DNA of 64,000 nucleotides, from the NCBI GenBank assembly GCA_020744425.1, contig JAGMUV010000043.1:248001-312000 (forward strand). The letters are read 5' to 3'. This document shows positions 32,470-43,268 of the stretch, piece after piece. The translations under genes were made by a program, and so were the position numbers. Below the pieces are notes generated by a model, which saw nothing but the letters and a program-made list of their open reading frames with translations, had not been told where the DNA came from and ran no database searches. How positions within the stretch are numbered: the first letter of the stretch is position 1; each line of letters starts with the position of its first letter. This stretch comes from Dactylonectria macrodidyma. Taxonomy: Eukaryota > Ascomycota > Sordariomycetes > Hypocreales > Nectriaceae.

Positions 32470-33943
32470 TGCCGTCATGTAGTTGTCGTACTCGGCAGTT
32501 GCGACTGAGCGATTCGTGTGGCCCTCTGCAGAGAACGCACTTCGGCTCGATCTCCTGGCACTGTGTGTGGCGGTGTCCCGTTTCCGCACATTTGCCGCAT
32601 CGCTGGGGTCTGTTGCAGGTGAAGGCTTTGTGACCAAGCTCCCAGCAGTTGTAGCATTGGACTGGGCCTTGGCGTCGCTCGAAAACGTTGGTGCTGGCCG
32701 ACTCCCCAGCGAGGTGAAAGTATCTCTCTTCCAGCAAGCGTTGCGCATCGCTCACCTTCGTAACGTAGATCACCATCGAGCCGTAGGATTTCCCATTCTC
32801 CTTGTCGCTGAGCCACTGCATCTTGGCAATCGTCACTCCGTTCTCCTTTCCCAGCGCCTCCGCTGTGCCTGGCAGCACGTTGCCAGCTGAGTCCAGGACC
32901 GCTGCCCTGTTTGCGCCGTCAACTTTGACCGGATACAGTTGGTCCCTGAGGACTCTTGCGCCCTTGACTGCTGTCTTCTCTGCCGCTTCCTTGACGAGCT
33001 TCATCTCCGACTCGTCTCGGCAGATCACCTTAATACGGTCTGCGTTCTTTGCGTTCCTCACCACGGCTGCACACCTCCAGTCCTGTCGGCCCTCCTTCTT
33101 TCGCATCTCCTCCTCAATGGCCTGTCGAATTCCTCCCACTTGCGCTTTGCCCTTCTCCTCCTCGTTGACACGCGATGTGTCGATAGTGCAGAAGAGAGTA
33201 TCCGTAAGTGTGGATGGTGTTGTTTGCATCGACGTGAGGGTTTGAAGGTTGCTTGGCTGGCTTGACGGCGGGGTACGGGCTACGTCTGCATACGATGGGT
33301 GCGGGCTCGTCTGGGCGCTGTTGGCCTGAATACTTTTGGCCATCGCGTCTAGTTGCTCTCGCAACTGCTTTGTTTCTTCTGCCGCTTGTTCCCTCGCCTG
33401 CCTGAGCTGTTCAATCAGCTGCTCGCGCATCTGTTTCATCTCACGTGCTGTCTGTTCCTGCATGCTTCTGGTTTCCTCGGCCTTTTTCCGGACGTCAGCC
33501 GCCTCGGCCCTGACCGTTCGTATCTCCTGCTGGAGTTGTCGGATCATCTCCAGCTGCTCGCTAATCACCTTTGTCGCTTTCTGCTGGTTCTCCACCAAAG
33601 CATCCCAGAGTCTCTCCAGCATCTGTTTCTGCTTGTTCATGAGATGGCTCGACGTTTCCTGGAGCATCGTCTGGAGCGTCGTCTGGAGCATCATCTGCAT
33701 TAGCGATGAATCGCTGCGGGCCGCGCCATCCACAGCCTGCAGTCCCTCGTCCGCATTTTCCCAGTCGTTGTCGCCTGCTGCCACTTGCTTTGTGCCGGCA
33801 TTCTTCGATGTCCCGGCCTGGCTTGAGGCTACTTGCCAAAACTTTTGGGCTTTCGCGGTTGGTTTCACGGGTCTCGACGAGCGACGCGTCGCGGTCACCG
33901 AATCCCCACCCGCGACCATGATCTCCTCGGCGGTCGCGTCCAT
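32459..33943 (-). CDS. LINE C ORF1 (gag-like, long coiled coil, three zinc knuckles)
   Basis: 494 residues, open throughout. A long coiled coil is evident at about residues 95-215 (repeats such as QLREQLDAM and QMREQLIEQLRQAREQ), longer than in LINE B. The central part aligns by eye with LINE B ORF1 (LFCTIDTSRV, GARVLRDQLYPVKVD, YGSMVIYVTK). The C-terminus has CYNCWELGHKAFTC, CGKCAETGHRHTQC and CVLCRGPHESLSRNC. It presumably binds the element RNA. ORF1 being intact while ORF2 is ruined is notable. Confidence 0.85.
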   Translation of the reverse strand: MDATAEEIMVAGGDSVTATRRSSRPVKPTAKAQKFWQVASSQAGTSKNAGTKQVAAGDNDWENADEGLQAVDGAARSDSSLMQMMLQTTLQTMLQETSSHLMNKQKQMLERLWDALVENQQKATKVISEQLEMIRQLQQEIRTVRAEAADVRKKAEETRSMQEQTAREMKQMREQLIEQLRQAREQAAEETKQLREQLDAMAKSIQANSAQTSPHPSYADVARTPPSSQPSNLQTLTSMQTTPSTLTDTLFCTIDTSRVNEEEKGKAQVGGIRQAIEEEMRKKEGRQDWRCAAVVRNAKNADRIKVICRDESEMKLVKEAAEKTAVKGARVLRDQLYPVKVDGANRAAVLDSAGNVLPGTAEALGKENGVTIAKMQWLSDKENGKSYGSMVIYVTKVSDAQRLLEERYFHLAGESASTNVFERRQGPVQCYNCWELGHKAFTCNRPQRCGKCAETGHRHTQCQEIEPKCVLCRGPHESLSRNCRVRQLHDGNVH

Positions 33944-34647
33944 CTCCCGGTGCCACGCTTACGGCAGCGCCAACCCGTTCTTTCGCCTAGAAGAGTGTAA
34001 AGAGTCCCGTCAATTGGGATATTACGAAGAAGACTCCACCGCGAATTCTCAATCTATTGCCCGCGTTGATAGTCCCTGCGGCCTGCCCCGTGCGTCCTAG
34101 CTACGTATCGACCCCACCCTGGGTCCAGCACTCCAGACGCTCCCGTCACACTCGTCTTGTGGCTCGTCTCGTGGTTCGTCTTGTCGCTTGTCTTATGGTT
34201 TGCCTTGGGGCTAATGATTGTGTTAATAAAATCGAGCTTCGGTTCGATGTTTAAGAAGCCAATTTCCACTCCATTCTTCCTTAGCTACTATTGAAAATTG
34301 GCAGCTAGTGCGAAATCGATTACATACGTAGGTAACTATATGTCAACCAGACCTTTCTGTAGTTAATCTTCTGGTTATAAATTTAAGCCTCTAATTACTG
34401 CCCAGATATTAAGATCTAGAATAAGATCTTCTTATAATGTATACTACTATTAAGAAGGAAGAGAGTTCATTTTATTAATAGTAGTAAGTAAGGATAGATA
34501 TAATGAGGTGTCAGGCGGTGAAGCAGAAGGGGGACGGATGAAGCAGCAGGGCAGAGGGTTAGGGTTATGCTGACTAATAGGGGACCCGTGAGTGTACGGA
34601 CCCGTGCATCTATTGGGCCCCGAAGTACTACATCAACTACTTCGGAC
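33944..34647. other. Intervening sequence between LINE C and LINE D
   Basis: No gene recognised. 34140-34213 is a degenerate tandem array of roughly 10-base units (forms of CTCGTCTTGTGG). 34300-34510 is AT-rich. GTACGGACCCGTGCATCTATTGGGCCCC at about 34594-34621 recurs in reverse orientation near 46490-46520, and an 8-bp stem hairpin CCGAAGTA/TACTTCGG sits at 34620-34645. Confidence 0.5.
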
Positions 34648-34750
34648 CAGAATTCAGACCCTTCTTACGGAAATCTCGTTATTTATCTTCTTTATAACTT
34701 TTGAAATACCTACCCGGTAGCCGCTTGGCGGAGATTCAGGCCTTTGGTGG

Positions 34751-36061
34751 ATGTCTGGCGTTGCGAACCCTGCTTCAGACGTCATTGTCGTCATGGAAGG
34801 CGAACCGGATGTTCCGGGCGGGGGATATCATCGTCCCCTGCGTAAAAGGACCAGAACGACGAGGGCATTAGAGTCCGAGCAGCAAAAAGGCGATATGGAA
34901 TGGCAGGAGGAGGAGAGCAGCGAGGGAGCTCTGAGTCATACGCGAACTAAGAAAAGAACCACGCCTAAGGCAGCTGGCAGCATGACCGAGGCGATCCAGG
35001 GTTTGAAACGACTCCTGGAACAGGATTTCAATCAAAGAATGGAAGCAATGAAGGCAGAGTTTCAGCTCGAGTTTACAAAACTTAGCGACCGCATGGCTGA
35101 GGAAGTCACTAGGACCACGGCCCAGATGGCGCAAGAATTGTCACAGGCTCGAGAGCAGCTCACCCTGGTTTGCAGCGAGTTGGAGCAGACCCGGCTACAG
35201 CTGGACACCTTGACCAATGCTCATGCAGCAAGATCGCCTAGTCAGACATATGCAGATGCTGCCAGGATGACGCCTATTAGTATTACCACTCAAACCCCAT
35301 CCACGGTTCGATCGGCAACCCCGGAACCGGTGTTCTGCACGGTAGACACATCCAGGGTGCCCGAGGATCATATCGGAGATACTACACCAGCAGTGCTTCG
35401 CAGGACCATTGAACAGGAAATGCGAACATCTAGCGACCAACCTAGTTGGCGATGTGTTGCAGTGACCAGAGATGGACGAAATGCCAACCGCCTGAGGGTC
35501 ATCGGTAGGAACGAGGAAGAACTGAAGAAGATCAAGACCATTATTGAGGTCAAGAAGGCTCCAGGTGCGAGAGTCCTTCGTGACCAACTGTACCCAGTCA
35601 AAGTTGACAATATCAACCGTACCGCCGTTCTCGACCAGGAAGGCAAGGTCCTTCCTGGAGCAATGGAAGCCTTGGGCCAAGAGAATGAAGTCCAGATTGC
35701 CAAGATGGCCTGGTTGAGTCGCAGGGATAACGCAAAGGCATATGGATCCATGGTGGTATACCTCACCAAAAACAGTGATGCCAGGAGACTCTTACAGGAA
35801 CGCTACTTCCTTGCAGCCGGGGAATCGGCTTATACCAGCATGTTCGAGCGGAGAACCGGACCGATACAATGCTATAACTGCCAGGAGCTCGGCCACAAGG
35901 CTTTCTCGTGCAGCAAGAATCGGGTATGTGCGAGGTGCGCTGCCGAAGGCCACCATCATAGTGAGTGCCAGACGCAGGTACCCAAGTGCGTACCCTGTGG
36001 TGGGCCGCACGAGTCGTTCAGTCGAAGCTGCCCGAAACTCTACCCTACTCGGCATGAGTAG
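34751..36061 (+). CDS. LINE D ORF1 (gag-like)
   Basis: 436 residues, open, and identical in my reading to LINE B ORF1 except for alanine at residue 5. It has the coiled coil and three CCHC knuckles described for LINE B. The stop overlaps the ORF2 ATG at 36054 in ATGAGTAG. Confidence 0.9.
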   Translation: MSGVANPASDVIVVMEGEPDVPGGGYHRPLRKRTRTTRALESEQQKGDMEWQEEESSEGALSHTRTKKRTTPKAAGSMTEAIQGLKRLLEQDFNQRMEAMKAEFQLEFTKLSDRMAEEVTRTTAQMAQELSQAREQLTLVCSELEQTRLQLDTLTNAHAARSPSQTYADAARMTPISITTQTPSTVRSATPEPVFCTVDTSRVPEDHIGDTTPAVLRRTIEQEMRTSSDQPSWRCVAVTRDGRNANRLRVIGRNEEELKKIKTIIEVKKAPGARVLRDQLYPVKVDNINRTAVLDQEGKVLPGAMEALGQENEVQIAKMAWLSRRDNAKAYGSMVVYLTKNSDARRLLQERYFLAAGESAYTSMFERRTGPIQCYNCQELGHKAFSCSKNRVCARCAAEGHHHSECQTQVPKCVPCGGPHESFSRSCPKLYPTRHE

Positions 36062-39000
36062 GATATTCCAGGTAATTCAACTGAATGTAAGAAAACAGGA
36101 CACGGTACATGAGAGCCTAATGAACGATACGCGACTCCAAGATTTTGCAGTTGTGGCGGTCCAAGAACCACCAGCATGGAAAAGTGACGGCAAACTATTA
36201 ACAGTCCCTATGGGGCATCCCAGATGGATTAAAATGATCCCTACGATTTGGAGAGATGGCAGATGGCCGATCCGGAGCATGTTGTGGGTGAATAGGGACT
36301 TGGAGGTCAACCAAGTACCAATACAGTCCCCGGACTTGACAGCAGCAGCCATACGACTTCCGGACCGAATAATGTTGGTTGTGTCAGTGTATGTGCCGGG
36401 ACGCAAGCCCCAGGCTCTTCGAAATACATGCCATACCCTGCACCAGGTGATCCTCGACCTCAGGAGCAGGGCAGGGATGGCGGTGGACGTCATACTGGCC
36501 GGAGATTTTAACCAACACGACCGGCTATGGGGAGGAGACGACGTGGCCTTAGCAAGGCAAGGCGAGGCCGAACCGATCATCGACCTCATGAACGAACACG
36601 GTCTTTGCAGCCTCCTCCCGAGAGGCACAAAGACATGGCAAGGCCCCGACAAGGAAAGCACAATCGACCTGGTGCTGGCGACGGCGGAGGTGGCAGACGA
36701 AATGGTGACGTGCTCCATACACCCGACAGAACACGGATCGGACCACCGGGCGATCCAAACGACGTTCGATCTCGCGAGGCCTGATCGGATTGTCACGGAA
36801 AGACTGTTGTTCAAGAATGCACCATGGACAGCAATTAGAACCAAGGTGGAGGACAATCTCCAAGAGCTTCCCTGGACTGTCGGCGTGCAGGAACAGACAG
36901 ACCAGTTAATGAGGGTCATCCTCGAGGCGATCCACGAGCTGACGCCCCGAGCACAACCAGTACCGTACGCGAAGTGCTGGTGGACGAAGGATTTGACGAG
37001 ACTTCGGTGGGTGTACACGTTCTGGCGGAATCAGGCTAGGGCACAGCGGCGAGCAGGTCAGGTGAGGCCCGACCTGGAAGGACGGGCCAAGGAAGCATCC
37101 AAGGAGTACCATGATGCCATCCGGAAACAGAAGAAACTGCACTGGGACGAGTTCCTAGCAGAAGATGTCAACATATGGAAGGCAGCCAAGTATTTGAAAC
37201 CTGGAAAGGACATCATGGACAATAGGGTGCCCCCTTTGAAGAGACAAGACGGCTCCACCACTGTAGATAGGGTGGAGCAGGCAGAGGAGCTATTCAGCAC
37301 GTTCTTCCCGCCGTTGCCGGCCAGGATTGAAGATGAAGGCGACCGACCGCAACGGACGGAAGTGCACATGCCAGACCTCACCATGGAGGAAGTTGAAGAA
37401 AAAGTGATAGCAGCGAAACCTTGGAAAGCGCCTGGAGAGGATGGTCTGCCAGCAATGGTGTGGAAACAGCTTTGGCCAGTGGTTAGATACCGTGTCTTTC
37501 ACCTCTTCGACACATCCCTCAGGGATGGTGTGGTACCCCACCAATGGAGAAGTGCGAAGCTCATCCCGCTGAAGAAGGCAGACAAAGGAGACTACACAGT
37601 GGCTAAGGCCTGGAGACCGATATCGCTGCTGTCAACACTGGGCAAGATACTCGAGGCAGTCGTTGCAGAGCGGATATCCTATGCAGTGGAGAGCTATGGA
37701 CTGCTACCCGCAAACTACTTTGGGGTAAGGAAGCGAAGGTCAGCCGAACAGGCTCTGATACTGCTGCCGGAGCAGATCTATATGGCATGGAGGGCCGGCA
37801 GGGTGCTCGGTCTGATCAGTTTCGACGTCAAAGGTGCTTACAACGGAGTGTTCAAGGAGCGACTACTGGAGAGGCTGAAGGCGAGGGGCATACCTGGAGG
37901 GCTGGTGAGATGGATTGACGCCTTCTGCTCTGGGCGAACGGCTACCGTGATGGTGAATGGGCACACGTCACAACCACGGGAGTTGCCACAGGCAGGTCTC
38001 CCACAAGGAATCACCGCTGTCGCCGGTGTTGTTCCTGCTCTTCAATGCAGACTTGGTGCAGAGAAGAATCAACACGAGAGGCGGTTCGATGGCATTCGTG
38101 GACGACTACTCGGCCTGGGTGGTGGGACCAACAGCAGAGGAGAACCGAGCAGGCATCCAATCAATTATAGACGAAGCACTGGACTGGGAAAGACGGAGCG
38201 GCGCGACGTTCGAAGGAGACAAAACGGCCATCGTGCATTTCACACGAAACGCCGCGCGTACCAGCGACATACCGTTCATAATCAAAGGAAAAGTAGTCAA
38301 GCCGAAGGCGAGCGCCAAGATCCTCGGAGTGGTCATGGATGCGAAACTACGGTACAAGGAACACATAGCTAGAGCTGCCGCAAAGGGGCTCTCGGCTGCC
38401 ATGTGTCTGAGAAGACTGAAGATGCAGTCACCGCGGACGGCGAGACAGCTGTTCGTAGCAACAGTAGCTCCCACCATGGACTATGCGTCTAGCGTGTGGA
38501 CGCACTCGTGAGGCGTCAGAGAAGCAGCTTGGTTGGACAAGGCACAGATGGTCGGAGCACAGGCGATCACGGGAGCTTTCCAGACCGTGGCGACAGCGGT
38601 GGCAGAGGCCGAAGCTAGCATCTACCGGTAACCGGTGCAAGAACGGCATGCGCAGGCAGCAACAAGGTTTTGGATCAACCTCCGGACCCTTCCCAGGACA
38701 CACCCGTTGGCGACACTGAAAGTGAAAGCGTGCCGCCGATTCATGTCGCCGATGCAGAGGATTGCGCAGGTTCAAGGGGAGACAGCCACTGAACGAATGG
38801 AGATCATTCAGGAGTACGCGTTACCGCCATGGAGAAACCGTATCCTGGTGTCGTGCGACCCCAGCCGGGAGAGAACGGCGGAAGCGCCAAAGAGGGTGGA
38901 TGGCATAGTCATTGCCACCAGCTCCTCGCAGAGAGAGGGCATGGTAGGCATGGGAGGTGTCGTCCGAGACACGGCCATAAACAATGCCGACGAGGTAGTG

Positions 39001-39840
39001 GCCAGCTACTCCATCACCCTCGGGTAGAGGGAGGAGCTGAACCCATACATCGCCGAGCTGGGTGCTATAGAGATGGCCCTGAGATGCATGCCATATGGAC
39101 TGTGTCGACGGGATCTAATCGTCATGACAAGCAGCCGCTCCGCCCTCGAAGCCATACGGCGGCCGCGACAACAGTCTGGCCAACGGACCATTCGGCATAT
39201 ATACGACCATGTCAAGCGTCTTGAAGACGAGGGCAACTCTCTCCGGATGATGTGGGTTCCAGCCGGGGAAGAAGACTTCGCATTGGGACCAAAAGCAAAA
39301 GCAGCAGCCCGGAAGGCCACCGAAAGAGAATGCAGACCAGATGTGCCACCATACCAAGCAATATCTACAAGGATAAGACTAGCGATAACCAAGCAGCGGC
39401 AAATAAGAACACTACCAGAAAGAGTCGGGAAATACTCGAAGCAGATAGATACGGCACTGCCTGGCAAGCATACCCGTACTCTATATGACCTGCTGACAAG
39501 GAAGGAAGCGGATGTGTTGGTCCAGCTCCGCACCGGAGTGGCAAGACTAAACAGCTTTCTGCACAAGATCGATGCAGTGGAATCGGACACGTGCGAATGT
39601 GGCCAAGCATCCGAGACAGTTCAACATTTTCTATTCAGATGCACAAAGTGGACAATGCAACGGGAAGGCATGCTGAGATGCTCACGAACAAACATGGGAA
39701 AACTCTCGTTCTTCTTGGGAGGAAAGTCAGCATCTGACGGTGACAAATGGGCGCCAAACATGCAGGCAGTACGGGCGACGATCAAATTCGCCATTGCAAC
39801 AGGGAGGCTTGACATGAATAAGACGCCTCAGACACACTAA
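36054..39840 (+). pseudogene. LINE D ORF2, with frameshift and stop codons
   Basis: The endonuclease and the first half of the reverse transcriptase are open to about 38005. There an extra base turns the conserved GGATCACC (as in LINE B) into GGAATCACC, shifting the frame just before the catalytic block. The catalytic FVDDYSAW continues in the next frame (37957-38511). Further damage: TGA at 38509-38511, an in-frame TAA created by the insertion TACCGGTA at 38623-38630, and TAG at about 39025. The RNase H-like block again lacks the usual acidic residues (IATSSSQ, SSRSALEAI, WVPAGEE). The C-terminal finger is CECGQASETVQHFLFRC. Divergence from LINE B is low up to about 37.2 kb and higher afterwards. 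Confidence 0.85.
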
Positions 39841-40145
39841 CTATTCAGATCGAATCCTACTAACATACAGTCTCATTTTGGCAGACCGTGCTTCAGCTGC
39901 TGAGGATAGGACGCTGAACAATTGGAGAAATTGGCCTTCAAGCAGGCCTGTCATGGCATATACACCAGATTGGATCAGTCATTCAAAGTGAAAATTGTTG
40001 GGCTTCGGGTGGTTATGCAAGCTCTGTACGAAACGGAAACAGCTTAGTGCAAAGGCCCTCTGGGGTGTGTCCCCCCGGGCGAATAAAAACCTACCTACCT
40101 ACCTACCTAAGACATATTAATCAAAAAAACACACTGCTGCTGCTC

Positions 40146-40384
40146 ATTATCGATTACCTGATGTCTCAAGTGCGGGGTACTCTATCCCACAGACTTTACT
40201 TGAAGCACACAGTCGATTACTACGTGATGTTGTTTCCTAAGACTCGTTGAGATTATGCCTAATCTGTCACACCTTGTTATCCGGCAGCTCCGACCCCCTC
40301 ATTTCTTAGTCACCCGTGTTGCTCCCACCCTCTGACAAGAATCAAGGGGCAAAACGCATGGAAGAGAAAAAAGATGCACCTGAG
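40146..40384 (+). repeat. Diverged LTR-like remnant and spacer
   Basis: 40163-40250 matches 7141-7236 in the same orientation (TGCGGGGT, TATCCCACAGA, GATTACTACGTGATGTTG). This is probably an LTR piece of the copia-type element seen at 7092-7236. The rest up to the end of the hydrolase gene shows nothing. Confidence 0.4.
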
Positions 40385-42494
40385 CTAAACATGTGGGACT
40401 AGAAGGTAAGAACTTTCGTCGCCTCTCGTACCACACTGGATGGTGTGCGTTCCCTTGTTGTCTGTGGAATGTAGACCAATGTTAGGTATCGGAAAAGAAG
40501 CCAAGGAGTGACCTGAAACTACTAGCTGAAGAATGTCGCCCTTCTATATAATGACAGTTCAGCCAAGGTTAGCGAGGTCGTTCCGAGATGCTGGTATATG
40601 ATGCTAGCACTTACCTCCCAATACATGCCATATGGCCTCAAAGGAATATCCAATGCTCGTGCCTCACCTTTTTTCAGGGGGACTCGCTTCTCGAAATTAT
40701 AAAATGGTTCCGCAATCTTGCTCTTTGACGTGTCCTGGTTAAGTGCGAATCCCGCCCTGAGTTGACCATCCGGACCCCAGTGAAATGCAGAGTCAGCAGC
40801 TCGGAAAATTCCAATTTGCCAGTCGTGAATGAATTTGAGAAGACGCCTGACAGCTGCATTCAGAGGCGTGACAGGTAAGACTCCTTGTCTATACTTGTCT
40901 CGAGACAGTCTATGAACCCGTACGAATACGTCCATTTCGACATGCTCCTCACATGACATGACGAAATGGGCCATAAAATAGCCAGTCGTCTCGCAGGCTG
41001 CAGGCATTTCGTACTCAAATGTCGCTATTCCGGTTGAAGAGTCATAGCGCACTGAGCTGCCGGATGCCTCAGGCTGCTGACTTAGTCCATGATCTTGTGT
41101 AAGATAATACCGTTTATAGTTCGTACGTGGAAGGGGAAAGTCTACTTCTGGCCGGTTGACTGTATCTTCCTTAAATGTCAAACCAGAATTAAAAACGCTG
41201 AGTCGAACCTTTGGTGTAGAAATCCAGTCATTGTCGGCCATACCGTGCAAATAATAATCGAAGAACCGTAGGAGATCTCGCTGCGAATTATCGTTGTAAT
41301 AGTCGGGCCACTCCATAGTGTTATGGACTCGTAACCATTTAGGAAGATCTTCTGGTAGAAGTTTCCATGCCTTGAAAGTCCCAGGCGTATGCACCAGATT
41401 TGTCCATGACCCCACCACGTAAACAGGGACGTTGATCCATTCAGGATGAGCTAATTTGTCTTCCCAGTAGACATCCCATGTGTTGTGCGACTTCATGAAT
41501 TCGACGGGGTCTTCCATACGACTTTTGCCAGTCAATTGTCCTGACAAAATGTGAGCATGTGGACACAGCTGCAGAACGGGCAAGATTAAACATAACGACA
41601 GACTTACTCTTAATATCATTGTGAAATCCAGAGAATGGAATCCCCCCGGCACACATCTGATGCCTGTATACATCACTAAATCCTTCCCTAATTATGTCAT
41701 CAGTATGAAACGGAACTGTCAGCAGCACAGGCTTCGGCAGAAAGTGTACACATACCATGGAGCTAAGGCAGCTAAGCCTTTGGGCCGGAGGCTGCCAATT
41801 CTCCATTGAGCTATTGCAAGCCAACTGTTTCCCGTCAAGGCAACCTTTCCATTGCACCAAGGTTGTTTGGAAACCCAAGTGACAAATTCGGCGCCATCCT
41901 GAGCTTCCTGGTGGCCGAACTGGAGCATGTCACCCTCGGACATTGCAGCCCCACGAATATCGACGTTAACTACTGCATAATCTTGTGGGCACCAAAAAGC
42001 AGGATCGGGCCCTTCGAATGTCTCCAAGCCTGAGAGTCTGCTCCTTGGAACACCTGCTCGGAATGGGAAGTCGTCCAGGTGAGGTTTGCTCCGTTGCTTG
42101 CCGTAAGGCGTCCTTCGTGTTTGGTCAGCTAAGGTCTCTTCCACGTGCGAACTACGCACCAAGCAATCAGAGCCGGGACAGCGTGTTCATGGCGTTCTCT
42201 CAGAGTCGTGAATTTCGAGGACAGAACGATGTCGCAGTACAGTGTTGTCCCATCGGACAATTTCATGGGTATGTTTTCGTGGAACACGATGTCAACCGGG
42301 AGCGGCAGTGCCCCTGGAATTACTCGGGTACCAGCCTTGTGAAGGATCTCGCGTTGCTCTGGCTTTTCGGGTACCAAGGACTGACCTGGAGGTATGTAGA
42401 CCGTAACCTTCAGCGCGTCGTTTTTGATCCTGTTCTGGGCTTGCACAGCAGCTTGGTGCTCCTTGTCATCCATTTTTGAAGAAGTGGCATACAC
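40385..42494 (-). CDS. CocE/NonD-type hydrolase (peptidase S15 family), five exons
   Basis: Serine hydrolase of the CocE/X-Pro dipeptidyl-peptidase (S15) group, which cleaves ester or amide bonds of small substrates. The substrate here is unknown. Exons: 42494-42160, 42112-41756, 41687-41608, 41540-40615 and 40543-40385, giving about 618 residues, the usual size. The nucleophile motif GNSWLAIAQW puts the serine near residue 208. DIRGAAMSEG precedes it, and APW followed across an intron by EGFSDVYRH is typical. The block VHNTMEWPDYYND probably holds the catalytic histidine. The PepX_C jelly-roll follows and ends YGMYWEKGD (across the last intron), LVVSGH and SSYLLVPHV. All junctions keep frame, so the gene appears intact. 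ATG 42473 is an alternative start. No signal peptide is evident. The gene is divergent to the reductase at 43269. Confidence 0.85.
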
Positions 42495-43268
42495 GTTTGA
42501 GGAATTGAGGAACCAGCCTCAACCTCGAGCTATTTTATATTTCTGCGGAGGGTTACCAGTGGCTTTTGCCAAATCAAATGTTATTGTACCTCGTACAGTT
42601 ATTTAATCCTTCGGACTGCATCGCGGACCGTAGTTTTGTCCGAAACCCCGAAACCTATTGAATAACGAATGCTCTCATTGGTAGAGAAAGGGGTGCGGTT
42701 TTCGGGTGGCTTTTATACTCCGTAAGGTAATCAATAGTCGGTGACTAAGCGGCACCCCCGGCAAGGGATTCACACCCAGCCTCCGTGCGAAGATAAACTT
42801 CAAGCTGTAAATAGCCTAGCGCACCTTATGTTAGTCCTGCTGGGAAGAATAAATGTCATTCATTCATACACCTCCGTCCGTGCAATTTGGTCTACACTAC
42901 GCTGGCCTAGGCGTACATTGAGCCCTTCGGCGCAAACGGATGTTCCAGAGTGAAAGACTTTACCGAGGTTCTGCGACCGGCAGTTAGTGACGGCCGCCCT
43001 GGTATCTTAGTCAACCGACCTGTACTAACACCATGATTCATTTGCTGGGTGATGAAGCAGACGCGAGTACAAATAGGTTCATTCTTCCCAAGTCGAGATG
43101 CCCTCGTTGTCACCTTCTATTAGGTGGGTTAGCTTGCTGCTCTCGTACTCCATCCTCTCTTCCTCGTCATTCACCTTTGCTTTCTGTTTTCTAAGAAGAT
43201 CCCCTGTCTACCCCCTTCTCATAACCCGTACCATCTCCCGTTACTTGGCCTCGAGCACGACCAAAACC
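42495..43268. promoter_or_regulatory. Shared intergenic region of a divergent gene pair
   Basis: About 770 bases between two divergent start codons, so it should hold both promoters. I see no site that can be named. If the reductase starts at 43098 the region is about 600 bases. Confidence 0.5.

Larger units (their letters stand above)
28402..33943 (-). mobile_element. LINE C, Tad-like element, ORF2 decayed
   Basis: Same family as LINE B but another subfamily. ORF1 (32459-33943) is open and ORF2 (28707-32469) is broken. The 3' end on the minus strand has a tail of four CTA units (28402-28413). The 5' boundary was not found, so 33943 is the ORF1 start and not the true end. No target duplication of the flank ACAAACAAAAA was seen on the right. 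Confidence 0.75.
34648..40109 (+). mobile_element. LINE D, sister of LINE B
   Basis: Homology to LINE B starts near 34648 (GAATTCAGACCCTTCTTACGG against GAATTCAACCCTTC in LINE B) and ends in five CCTA units (40090-40109). The first about 180 bases and ORF1 are almost identical to LINE B, while the last 2 kb is clearly more diverged. No target duplication was found, and the extreme 5' end differs from LINE B. Confidence 0.8.

Noticed and set aside
34556..34576. GGGTTAGGGTTA, telomere-like
   Set aside because: Only two TTAGGG units, with no extension and no subtelomeric pattern. Chance is likely.
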